Below are positions 1 through 5,258 of a stretch of DNA of 6,628 nt, one piece after another (the stretch's first letter is position 1; each line of letters starts with the position of its first letter). The notes under the pieces are model-generated. The model saw only the letters and a program-made list of their open reading frames with translations. It was not told the DNA's origin and searched no databases. The position numbers and the translations under genes are program-made. This stretch comes from CAYFQH01 sp964345215. Its GTDB lineage: Bacteria > Bacillota > Clostridia > Christensenellales > Aristaeellaceae. The stretch is from positions 1-6,628 of the forward strand of contig CAYFQH010000075.1 of the NCBI GenBank assembly GCA_964345215.1, given 5' to 3'.

Positions 1-450
1 CTGGTAGGCAACCATTTGCCCTTCCCCCATAAAACGACTGATTAAAAGCTGCACCCCTCTTGAAAAAAGCAGCCCTGTTAAAACACCGCCAACAATGGTA
101 ACAGCAGCAATAATTAAGGTTTCCCAAAAGAGAATTTTAACTAAGTTCCCCTTGCCCATGCCTAACATATTGTAAAGGCCAAACTCTTTTTTACGCCTTC
201 TAACTAAAAAGGAGTTGGTGTAAAACAAAAAAATACAGGCAAAAAGCCCAATAATCACCCTACCAAAATTTAAAAAGAGCTGAAAATACCAGCCTTTTTG
301 TAAAGAGCCAATTCCTGGGTCTACGGCAATAAAGGAGATGAGGTAAAACATCATCATCATACCGGCGGCTGTTAACATATAAGGCACATATACTTTTTTG
401 TTATTGCGGATGCTGGTAAAAGCCAGCCGGGGATAAAGGCCTATTTTCAC
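1..450 (-). CDS. bceB: BceB-type (FtsX-like) ABC transporter permease, N-terminal 150 residues, cut by window edge
   Basis: Reading the minus strand from a GTG at 450 gives an open frame of 150 codons that runs off position 1, so the C-terminal part is missing. The start is supported by GGAGGGG at 458-464, seven bases upstream, and by the GTGA overlap with the stop of the ATPase gene, which implies translational coupling. Visible features are a basic N-terminus (KIGLYPRLAFTSIRNNKKVY), a first membrane segment at about residues 22-43, a second at about 58-80, then the cytoplasmic motif VRRRKKEFGLYNMLGMGK (residues 83-100) and a third segment at about 107-130. This motif after the second helix is characteristic of the BceB/FtsX-like permeases of Firmicutes peptide-resistance transporters, which in full are about 620-670 residues with ten helices and a large extracellular domain. 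That domain would lie outside this window. The protein should pair with the adjacent ATPase in the cytoplasmic membrane, sensing and removing cell-wall-active peptides. Substrate is unknown. The symbol is meant in the family sense. Confidence 0.88.
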   Translation of the reverse strand, partial: MKIGLYPRLAFTSIRNNKKVYVPYMLTAAGMMMMFYLISFIAVDPGIGSLQKGWYFQLFLNFGRVIIGLFACIFLFYTNSFLVRRRKKEFGLYNMLGMGKGNLVKILFWETLIIAAVTIVGGVLTGLLFSRGVQLLISRFMGEGQMVAYQ

Positions 451-1214
451 TTTTGCTCCCCTCCTGTAGCCAGCATAATTAATGTATCGGATATTTTTTC
501 GTACAGTTCCTCGTTAGTGCTGCTACCCCGATATATTTGGTGAAAAACCTCCCCGTCCTTAATAAAAAGCACTCGGCCTGCATGGCTGGCCGCCTTTACC
601 GAATGGGTAACCATTAAAAGAGTTTGGCCAGCACGGTTAATTTGGGCAAAGAGGCCCAATAGCTCATCTGTTGCCTTGGAATCTAGAGACCCTGTAGGCT
701 CATCGGCCAAAATCAATTTAGGACCTGTTATAATGGCCCTGGCAATGGCCACCCGCTGTTTTTGCCCGCCGGAAATTTCGTAGGGATATTTATCTAAAAT
801 ATCGCTGATGCCAAGCTTTACCCCAATAGGTGCAAGGCGTTTTTCCATCTCTTTATGGTGCTTGCCTGCTAAAACCAGGGGCAGGTAAATATTATCCCGC
901 AGGGAAAAAGTATCCAACAAGTTAAAATCCTGAAAAACAAAGCCTAAATTATCCCGGCGGAAATTGGCAATGTTCTTTTCACTTATATCGGCCAAATTTT
1001 CTCCCCCCAGCTTCACTTCTCCTGCAGTGGGTTGATCAAGGGCAGCCAATATGTTTAAAAGGGTGGTTTTTCCGCTGCCGCTCTCCCCCATGACAGCAAC
1101 ATACTCCCCTTCTTCCACCGAAAAATTAACATTACTCAGGGCTTGCACGCTGTTACCCCCAAAACGGGTGGTGTATATTTTTTTAAGGTTGGTTACTTCT
1201 AACATGCTCATCAT
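447..1214 (-). CDS. bceA: BceA-type ABC transporter ATP-binding protein
   Basis: This 255-residue protein is a complete ABC ATPase that would power the adjacent FtsX-like permease from the cytoplasmic face. Visible motifs in order are Walker A GESGSGKT (residues 43-50), Q-loop glutamine in VFQDFNLL (about Q95), signature ISGGQ (147-151), Walker B LILADEP (167-173), D-loop SLD (176-178) and the switch histidine in VTHS (H204). The spacing and the SGGQKQR/ADEPTGSLD text are typical of the MacB/LolD/BceA (COG1136) group; length is normal for BceA. The start is ambiguous. AGGAGG lies 4 bases before the ATG at 1214 and 7 before the in-frame ATG at 1211; the second has the more usual spacing, and a third ATG at 1205 is also in frame. 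The gene lies 110 bp downstream of the kinase gene, behind its own putative promoter, and its stop overlaps the permease GTG. The Bce assignment rests on the neighbouring regulator, kinase and permease rather than on the ATPase alone. Confidence 0.95.
   Translation of the reverse strand: MMSMLEVTNLKKIYTTRFGGNSVQALSNVNFSVEEGEYVAVMGESGSGKTTLLNILAALDQPTAGEVKLGGENLADISEKNIANFRRDNLGFVFQDFNLLDTFSLRDNIYLPLVLAGKHHKEMEKRLAPIGVKLGISDILDKYPYEISGGQKQRVAIARAIITGPKLILADEPTGSLDSKATDELLGLFAQINRAGQTLLMVTHSVKAASHAGRVLFIKDGEVFHQIYRGSSTNEELYEKISDTLIMLATGGEQK
1205..1214 (-). other. ambiguous ATPase start: three in-frame ATGs behind one Shine-Dalgarno
   Basis: On the minus strand AGGAGG is followed by TTTT and then ATGATGAGCATG. 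The spacing to the three in-frame ATGs is 4, 7 and 13 bases. The second (1211) fits ordinary spacing best, the first (1214) is usable. The choice changes the N-terminus by only one to three residues, all before the conserved LEVTNLKK strand. Confidence 0.6.
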
Positions 1215-1241
1215 AAAACCTCCTTTGATTCATACACCCTT

Positions 1242-1272
1242 ATTTTAACAAAAAGAAGAAATGCCCTGCCAT
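1242..1272 (-). promoter_or_regulatory. putative promoter for the bceA-bceB pair
   Basis: On the minus strand, TAAAAT (1242-1247) matches the sigma-A -10 consensus at five of six positions. The best -35 is ATGGCA (1267-1272), four of six but with a long 19-base spacer. A strong -10 with a poor -35 is typical of promoters that need an activator, and a repeat that could bind the response regulator lies just upstream at 1281-1309. The leader to the ATPase ATG would be about 20 bases and carries the AGGAGG. This is inferred from sequence alone. Confidence 0.5.
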
Positions 1273-1280
1273 GGTTTTGG

Positions 1281-1309
1281 CTTACATTTCTCCTTTGTAT
1301 CTTACATTT
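1281..1309 (-). promoter_or_regulatory. candidate response-regulator binding site: CTTACATTT direct repeat
   Basis: The nonamer CTTACATTT occurs exactly twice on the plus strand, at 1281-1289 and 1301-1309, a 20-bp period close to two helical turns, so both copies face the same side of the DNA. On the transcribed (minus) strand this reads AAATGTAAG twice. A TGTA-N3-TACA inverted repeat (1296-1306) overlaps the distal copy. TNACA/TGTAA half-sites are what BceR-type regulators recognise upstream of their target transporters, although the described arrangement is an inverted repeat with a short spacer, so this is not an exact match. It lies about 8 bp upstream of the putative -35, which suits an activator. 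The repeats are certain; the function is inferred. Confidence 0.5.
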
Positions 1310-1324
1310 TTGAAAGATTAGCCC

Positions 1325-2341
1325 CTATTCCACCTTGATGCCATAGTTGGCCAGGGCGATTTTTACCGTTGTGCCCTCTCCTAAGTTAGAGGTAATCACC
1401 ATGGTGTGGCCCAGTTTTTCGCAGATACGCCTGCATAAATACAGGCCAATCCCCGTAGCCCTTTTATCGGCCCGGCCATGAAAGCCCGTATAGCCTTTTT
1501 CAAATACCCGGGGTAAATCCTCCTTTGGGATACCGATGCCGCTATCTTTCATCCATAAATTTTGCTGATCATCTGCCCATATTTTAATGTTACCCTTTGG
1601 CGGCGTATACTTTAAGCTGTTGGATAAAACCTGCTCAATAACAAATTGAAGCCATTTTTCATCGGTAATAGTCGAAAAATCTGCCGTGGTATAGCTTAGG
1701 GTTATCTTTTTACGGATAAACTGGGAGGAGTAGCGGCGAATAGCTTGCTTAATAATGGGATCAAGAGCCTGCTTTTTAATCAGGTAATCGCTGTTTTGAT
1801 CCTTTAGTTTAATATACAGCAAAACCATTTCCACATACTGTTCTGTGCGCCAAAGCTCTTCCAGCATTTCTTTTACAAAAGGGGTATCCTCACTTTGTAT
1901 AAGTAACCTGATGGCAGCAATAGGGGTTTTGATTTGGTGGGCCCACAGGGTAAAGTATTCCATGTTTTCGTTGTACTCCCCGATTCGGCTGCTCATCAGC
2001 CCCTCATGGCTTTTCCCCATGGCGGTGATCAGGGCCTGGTAATCTTCCTCCAATAAGCTTTCCCCTTGGGGCAGGTGATGCCAGCAGCCCTCCACCTGTG
2101 TGGCAAGTAGTGTCAACTGCCTGTGCCTTTTGCGCCAGGAGCGAAAATACCACCCCAGCCACAGTAACAGAAAAAAACCAGCCAACAGGCTGCCGTATAA
2201 AACCGGTTCCCAGGGTAAGGCATAAAGATAAGTTAAAAGGGCAAAAAGGGCTAGCAACAGCCCAGTTGTATAGATAACCCGCCTTTGATCTTTTATATAA
2301 GAACCTAGCAGGGGCCAAAAGCCTTTTCCCTTAGTTTTCAA
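1325..2341 (-). CDS. bceS: BceS-type intramembrane-sensing histidine kinase
   Basis: This 338-residue sensor kinase has two membrane helices (about residues 22-40 and 46-66) joined by only a few residues (ALPWEP), so there is practically no extracellular sensor. That is the hallmark of the intramembrane-sensing kinases paired with Bce-type transporters, which take their signal from the transporter. The catalytic part is complete: H-box HQIKTPIAAIR with phosphoacceptor H135, N-box EQVLSNSLKYTP (N241), G1 box DSGIG (266-270), F-box around F280 and G2 box GIGLYL (297-302). It should autophosphorylate H135 and pass the phosphate to D52 of the upstream regulator. No ATG or GTG precedes the conserved region in frame; the TTG at 2341 is the best start, with a weak GGAATGGGG at 2349-2357 seven bases upstream and an 11-base overlap with the regulator gene. 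This implies coupled translation. Length is normal for BceS (about 330-350 residues). The symbol is meant in the family sense. Confidence 0.92.
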   Translation of the reverse strand: MKTKGKGFWPLLGSYIKDQRRVIYTTGLLLALFALLTYLYALPWEPVLYGSLLAGFFLLLWLGWYFRSWRKRHRQLTLLATQVEGCWHHLPQGESLLEEDYQALITAMGKSHEGLMSSRIGEYNENMEYFTLWAHQIKTPIAAIRLLIQSEDTPFVKEMLEELWRTEQYVEMVLLYIKLKDQNSDYLIKKQALDPIIKQAIRRYSSQFIRKKITLSYTTADFSTITDEKWLQFVIEQVLSNSLKYTPPKGNIKIWADDQQNLWMKDSGIGIPKEDLPRVFEKGYTGFHGRADKRATGIGLYLCRRICEKLGHTMVITSNLGEGTTVKIALANYGIKVE

Positions 2342-3005
2342 CGATGTACCCCATTCCTTTTTTGGTTCCGATTACCTTTTCAAGGCCTGCTTCCTCTAGT
2401 TTTTTACGAAGACGGGCCACATTTACACTCAAGGTGTTTTCATCAATAAAGCTATCGCCCTGCCACAGTTTTTCCATCAGCTCTTCCCGGGTGATGACCT
2501 TCCCCTTGTTTTCAAGTAATGTGAGTAAAATTTTATATTCATTTTTCGTCAGTTCCACCTGCTGCCCGCTAAAGGTTAAGGTGGCATCCTTTAGGTTAAG
2601 TATGGCCCCTCGGTGTTCAATCACACTATGGGTGCCGCTAAAATCATAGGTGCGCCTAAGGAGAGCTTGAACTTTGGCCATGAAAACATCCAAATCAAAG
2701 GGCTTGGCAATAAAATCATCGGCTCCAACATTCATGGCCATAACGATGTTCATATTATCCGAGGCGGAGGATAAAAAGGCGATGGGTACTTTGGATACCT
2801 TACGGATTTCACCGCACCAGTAATAGCCGTTGTAAAAGGGCAAGGTAATATCCAGCATCACCAAATGAGGATCAAAATGGGCAAATTCTGTAAGAACGCT
2901 GCCAAAATTCTCTATACCCTTTGCTGTATATCCCCATTTTTGCAAATGGTTTATCAGCCCTTTGCAGATTTTTTCATCATCTTCGATTGCTAAAATTCGA
3001 TACAT
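2331..3005 (-). CDS. bceR: BceR-type OmpR-family response regulator
   Basis: This 224-residue two-domain regulator is complete. The receiver domain (about residues 1-118) shows the acidic pair D9/D10, phosphoacceptor D52 in VMLDITLP, the switch serine at S79/S80 and lysine K101 in KPF. Text around residues 60-105 (YYWCGEIRK, SDNMNIVMAMNVGADDFIAKPFDL) is strongly reminiscent of BceR-group regulators. The C-terminal winged-helix domain (about 125-224) has ELTKNEYKILLTLLE and the recognition-helix region IDENTLSVNVARLRKKLE, ending in the usual wing KKGMGYIVEN. It should bind DNA upstream of the bceAB-like pair and activate it when phosphorylated by the kinase encoded next to it. The ATG at 3005 has GGGAGG nine bases upstream. 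It is the first gene of the minus-strand operon, with a strong promoter close by, and overlaps the kinase gene by 11 bases. The symbol is meant in the family sense. Confidence 0.95.
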   Translation of the reverse strand: MYRILAIEDDEKICKGLINHLQKWGYTAKGIENFGSVLTEFAHFDPHLVMLDITLPFYNGYYWCGEIRKVSKVPIAFLSSASDNMNIVMAMNVGADDFIAKPFDLDVFMAKVQALLRRTYDFSGTHSVIEHRGAILNLKDATLTFSGQQVELTKNEYKILLTLLENKGKVITREELMEKLWQGDSFIDENTLSVNVARLRKKLEEAGLEKVIGTKKGMGYIVEN

Positions 3006-3026
3006 TTTTTACATCCTCCCTCTGCT

Positions 3027-3055
3027 ATTATATAGCGCTAAAAAAGGCCTTGCAA
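3027..3055 (-). promoter_or_regulatory. sigma-A promoter of the regulator-kinase operon
   Basis: On the minus strand, TTGCAA (3050-3055) is separated by exactly 17 bases from a perfect TATAAT (3027-3032). Transcription would start near 3020, leaving a leader of about 15 bases that contains little more than the GGGAGG ribosome binding site of the regulator gene. The match suggests steady basal expression, unlike the activator-style promoter in front of the ATPase gene. No TTACA repeat like the one at 1281-1309 is seen here. Confidence 0.8.
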
Positions 3056-3067
3056 GGGTTTCCCTTG
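3053..3067. repeat. inverted repeat CAAGGG-N3-CCCTTG overlapping the regulator -35
   Basis: A perfect inverted repeat with 6-bp arms and a 3-bp centre runs from 3053 to 3067. It overlaps the -35 hexamer of the regulator promoter by three bases and extends upstream of it. The overlapping CCTTGCAAGG (3048-3057) is also a 10-bp palindrome. A protein bound here could repress or modulate the promoter. As a small stem it has no T-run on either side, so it is not a terminator. The symmetry is visible; a role as operator is inference. Confidence 0.35.
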
Positions 3068-3115
3068 TATAGGACTTTTGTTGTTCATTCATCTGGCAAC
3101 GAAAGAAGGATAAAT

Positions 3116-3235
3116 ATGGCTCATTTAAAAAGTACAAAGGCGATTAAAAGTGCAATATGCTTCTTAAATACCTTAGAAGACCGCATTTTACTCCACCATA
3201 AATACAGCTTTAACCCCCAGCGGCTTTTCCCTTGA
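3116..3235 (+). CDS. possible small hypothetical protein, 39 residues
   Basis: An ATG at 3116 opens a 39-codon frame ending in TGA at 3235. An AAGAAGGA element sits about six bases upstream, a usable ribosome binding site. The predicted product begins MAHLKSTKAIKSAICFLNTL and continues EDRILLHHKYSFNPQRLFP; it is basic, histidine-bearing and has no clear membrane helix or known motif. The frame is open further upstream, but that part overlaps the regulator gene antisense and has no reason to be translated. I do not recognise the product. No good promoter was seen directly upstream. It could be a genuine small protein, a leader peptide for the transport operon, a remnant of a longer gene, or chance. 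Confidence 0.25.
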   Translation: MAHLKSTKAIKSAICFLNTLEDRILLHHKYSFNPQRLFP

Positions 3236-3236
3236 T

Positions 3237-3265
3237 TGCTTCAAACAAGCAGAAATTGTTGTTTG
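3237..3265. repeat. overlapping inverted repeats, candidate operator upstream of the transport operon
   Basis: CAAACAA at 3242-3248 is mirrored by TTGTTTG at 3259-3265 with a 10-base spacer. Overlapping it, TGCTT (3237-3241) pairs with AAGCA (3247-3251). The two stems share bases, so as RNA they would be alternatives. The region has no T-run and lies about 140-165 bp before the first permease gene. It may be an operator for a sugar-responsive regulator, but the arms are short and could be chance. Confidence 0.25.
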
Positions 3266-3306
3266 CATAAAATAATCTTCTGTCATTTCAAATAACTAAC
3301 CCATGC

Positions 3307-3335
3307 TTTTCTTGATTTCCCTTTCAAAATATGAT
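3307..3335 (+). promoter_or_regulatory. weak candidate promoter of the sugar transport operon
   Basis: TATGAT at 3330-3335 matches the -10 consensus at five of six positions, with a poor -35 (TTTTCT, 3307-3312) 17 bases upstream. An alternative is TTGATT (3312-3317) with GATACT (3333-3338) at a short 15-base spacing. Either would start transcription around 3340-3345, giving a leader of about 60 bases before the first permease. A weak core promoter is in keeping with regulated expression of a sugar uptake operon, but the call is tentative. Confidence 0.35.
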
Positions 3336-3403
3336 ACTCTATTGGTAGTGATAAATATGCTTTGTCAAAAATCATTTCACATGTAACAGAGGATGGATGA
3401 TAT

Positions 3404-4324
3404 ATGAATAACCCTTCATTAACCGGCCGCAAAGCCCTGTCGCCAAAGCGCAGAAAAGAAATTTTTTGGGGCTATCTTTTTATTGCCCCCACAGTTATTG
3501 GGTTAGTTGTTTTTTTAATCGGCCCTATTTTTTATTCCTTCTATATGTCCCTTTTTAAGTGGGATAATTTAACGCCCCCCGTGTTTATTGGCTTAAGCAA
3601 CTATAGCCGCCTGTTCGCTGACCCCATTGTACAAAATGAAATTGTACAAACCTTGCTTTTCACCTTTAGCATCATTCCACTGAGCATTGTTGTTGCGTTG
3701 CTTTTGGCCAATATGCTCAGTAAGAATCTTCCCGGTACCGGTTTTTTTAGGGCAGCCTTCTTTTCTCCTTATATTACGCTGGCCGTTGCCGCAGCGCTGG
3801 TATGGCAGTCTATGTTCAACTCAAAATTCGGACTGATTAATAACCTTTTGTCCCTTATAAGCATTCAGGGCCCATCTTGGCTTACCGATCCGCCCTGGAC
3901 AAGGGTTGTTATTATCCTCATGGGCATTTGGAGCCGTATGGGTTATACGGCCATTTTACTGCTGGCCGGTATTAAAAACGTGCCTATCTCCTATTACGAA
4001 TCCGCTGCCCTGGATGGGGCCAAATCTCATCAGGCCTTCTTTAAAATCACCCTGCCTTTAATCTCTCCTCAAATCTTTTTCGTGCTAACCACAGGGCTTA
4101 TTGACGGCTTTAAAATGTTTGATGCCGTTTATGTGTTCGGCAAGGGGAACGCTGTTGTCAGCGATGCCATTCGCACCATGGTTTATGGCATTTATAACAA
4201 CGGATTTACCTTTCATGAAATGGGTTATGCCTCTGCCGAAGCGGTGCTGCTGTTTGCCATGATTATGTTTATTACCATTATACAATTTGTGACCCAGAAA
4301 AAATGGGTTGTATATGAAACCTGA
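3404..4324 (+). CDS. CUT1-type carbohydrate ABC transporter permease (MalF/UgpA family)
   Basis: This 306-residue integral membrane protein is the first gene of the plus-strand operon. A charged cytoplasmic N-terminus (KRRKE) leads to a first helix at about residues 22-46, followed by SFYMSLFKWD and the FIGLSNYSRLF stretch typical of the UgpA/LacF/MalF group. Further helices lie at about 85-105, 118-137, 167-190, 222-240 and 276-297. The cytoplasmic EAA loop that docks on the ATPase reads ESAALDGAKSHQAFFKITLP (199-218), with conserved D204-G205-A206. It should form a heterodimer with the permease encoded next. The ATG at 3404 is the only usable start: the ATGs at 3394 and 3398 run into stops at once. 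The ribosome binding site is not ideal (GAGG eleven bases upstream, or GGATGA three bases upstream). Substrate cannot be told from the sequence; a sugar, oligosaccharide or sugar derivative is likely. Confidence 0.93.
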   Translation: MNNPSLTGRKALSPKRRKEIFWGYLFIAPTVIGLVVFLIGPIFYSFYMSLFKWDNLTPPVFIGLSNYSRLFADPIVQNEIVQTLLFTFSIIPLSIVVALLLANMLSKNLPGTGFFRAAFFSPYITLAVAAALVWQSMFNSKFGLINNLLSLISIQGPSWLTDPPWTRVVIILMGIWSRMGYTAILLLAGIKNVPISYYESAALDGAKSHQAFFKITLPLISPQIFFVLTTGLIDGFKMFDAVYVFGKGNAVVSDAIRTMVYGIYNNGFTFHEMGYASAEAVLLFAMIMFITIIQFVTQKKWVVYET

Positions 4325-4366
4325 TAGCACAACTGGCTGCTTTATCATTGGTTAGGGAGGATTTAG

Positions 4367-5194
4367 ATGAAACAAAAAATGACCGCCGCCCGCTGGGTTG
4401 GTTTTGCTATTTTGGTTATCATTGCCATTATTGTTATGCTTCCTTTTATTTGGATGGTTTTAACATCTTTTAAAACTTATAAGGAAACCATTAAAGTTCC
4501 CATGGTTTGGTTCCCTAAATCCCTCTATTGGGGGAACTACGAAGAAATATTAACCAAAATGAACTTTTTACAATACTATAAAAACACTATTTTGGTTGCA
4601 GTTGGCATTACACTGCCCCAATTGTTCTTTTCCTCACTAGCTGCCTACGCTTTTGCACGGCTTAATTTTCCCGGCAAGAACATTATCTTTTTAACTTTGA
4701 TGGGTGCTTTGATGATTCCCCTTCAGATGATTTTGCTGCCCCGGTTTTTGCTGATGATCAACTTTGGCTGGGTCGATTCCTTTAAGGCCCTGATCATTCC
4801 TGAAATTGCCAGTATTTACGGTACCTTTTTCATCCGCCAGCAATTTATGACCCTACCCAAGGAACTGGATGAATCTGCCGAATTAGACGGCTGTTCCTAT
4901 CCCCGCATCTTTTGGTCTATATTGTTGCCCCTTTGCACATCCACCTTGGTGGCCATGGGTATTTTAACCCTGGTGTTCGGGTGGAATAGTTTCCTGTGGC
5001 CTTTAATCAACCTAACCAGCCCTGAAAAATATGTTCTGTCCATTGCCATTGCCAACCTTCAAGGGCAGCATACCACCAAATATAACCTGTTGATGACCGC
5101 CAGCGTTCTTGCCACCCTTCCGATTTTGGCCATCTTTGCCTTCGGCCAAAAATACTTTATTGAAGGCATTGCCACTTCCGGCTTAAAAGCATAG
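4367..5194 (+). CDS. CUT1-type carbohydrate ABC transporter permease (MalG/UgpE family)
   Basis: This 275-residue protein is the second half of the permease pair. The first helix is at about residues 10-32, followed by the family-typical FIWMVLTSFKTYKE and then WGNYEEIL. More helices lie at about 72-95, 106-126, 140-156, 185-210 and 243-262. The EAA loop reads ESAELDGCSYPRIFWSILLP (169-188); D174-G175 are conserved while the usual alanine after them is C176, a common variant in this family. The C-terminus FGQKYFIEGIATSGLKA matches the typical QKYFVEG-GAVKG ending of MalG-like permeases. GGAGG lies six bases before the ATG. The gene follows the first permease by 42 bases and precedes the binding protein gene by 64 bases, so the three are probably one operon. 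Confidence 0.93.
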   Translation: MKQKMTAARWVGFAILVIIAIIVMLPFIWMVLTSFKTYKETIKVPMVWFPKSLYWGNYEEILTKMNFLQYYKNTILVAVGITLPQLFFSSLAAYAFARLNFPGKNIIFLTLMGALMIPLQMILLPRFLLMINFGWVDSFKALIIPEIASIYGTFFIRQQFMTLPKELDESAELDGCSYPRIFWSILLPLCTSTLVAMGILTLVFGWNSFLWPLINLTSPEKYVLSIAIANLQGQHTTKYNLLMTASVLATLPILAIFAFGQKYFIEGIATSGLKA

Positions 5195-5258
5195 TTTAAA
5201 TACACTGGTGCAAACCATGTAGATACACATTATACATTACATAAAGGAGGATCTTTAC
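5195..5258 (+). other. 64-bp gap before the binding-protein gene
   Basis: The gap is A/T rich with a tandem TACAT at 5233-5242 mirrored by ATGTA at 5217-5221, a short stem at best. It ends in a strong AAAGGAGG (5243-5250) eight bases before the ATG. A -10-like TATACA (5231-5236) has no good -35, so a separate promoter for the binding protein is not supported. Confidence 0.4.

Larger units (their letters stand above)
3006..3403. other. 398-bp divergent intergenic region
   Basis: This stretch separates the minus-strand regulator operon from the plus-strand sugar transport operon. It holds the regulator promoter (3027-3055), short inverted repeats (3053-3067 and 3237-3265), a possible 39-codon ORF (3116-3235) and a weak plus-strand promoter candidate (3307-3335). 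I see no tRNA, riboswitch-like structure, CRISPR repeat or terminator. No convincing catabolite-response (cre) element was found; the nearest match, on the minus strand near 3250-3268, lacks the central CG. Confidence 0.6.

Noticed and set aside
349..360. Four tandem ATG codons in the permease (MMMM), a possible slippage or phase-variation tract
   Set aside because: Only four units of a 3-bp repeat in frame within a membrane helix; gain or loss would not shift the frame, so no switching is expected.
1051..1248. 65-codon plus-strand ORF over the ATPase gene
   Set aside because: It lies antisense to the conserved N-terminal and Walker A part of the ATPase and has no recognisable motif: a shadow frame.
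1215..1324. Terminator between the kinase and ATPase genes
   Set aside because: No GC-rich hairpin with a T-run is visible on the minus strand, so read-through from the regulator operon remains possible in addition to the internal promoter.
2004..2318. 104-codon minus-strand ORF inside the kinase gene
   Set aside because: It is an out-of-frame reading of the kinase coding sequence with no domain; the kinase frame has all catalytic boxes.
2921..3115. Upstream extension of the small plus-strand ORF into the regulator gene
   Set aside because: It runs antisense through the conserved start of the regulator gene and across its promoter; only the part from 3116 has its own ribosome binding site.
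3361..3376. Perfect TTGACA on the minus strand (3363-3368) as a -35
   Set aside because: No acceptable -10 lies 15-19 bases downstream on that strand and it would lead into the intergenic region.
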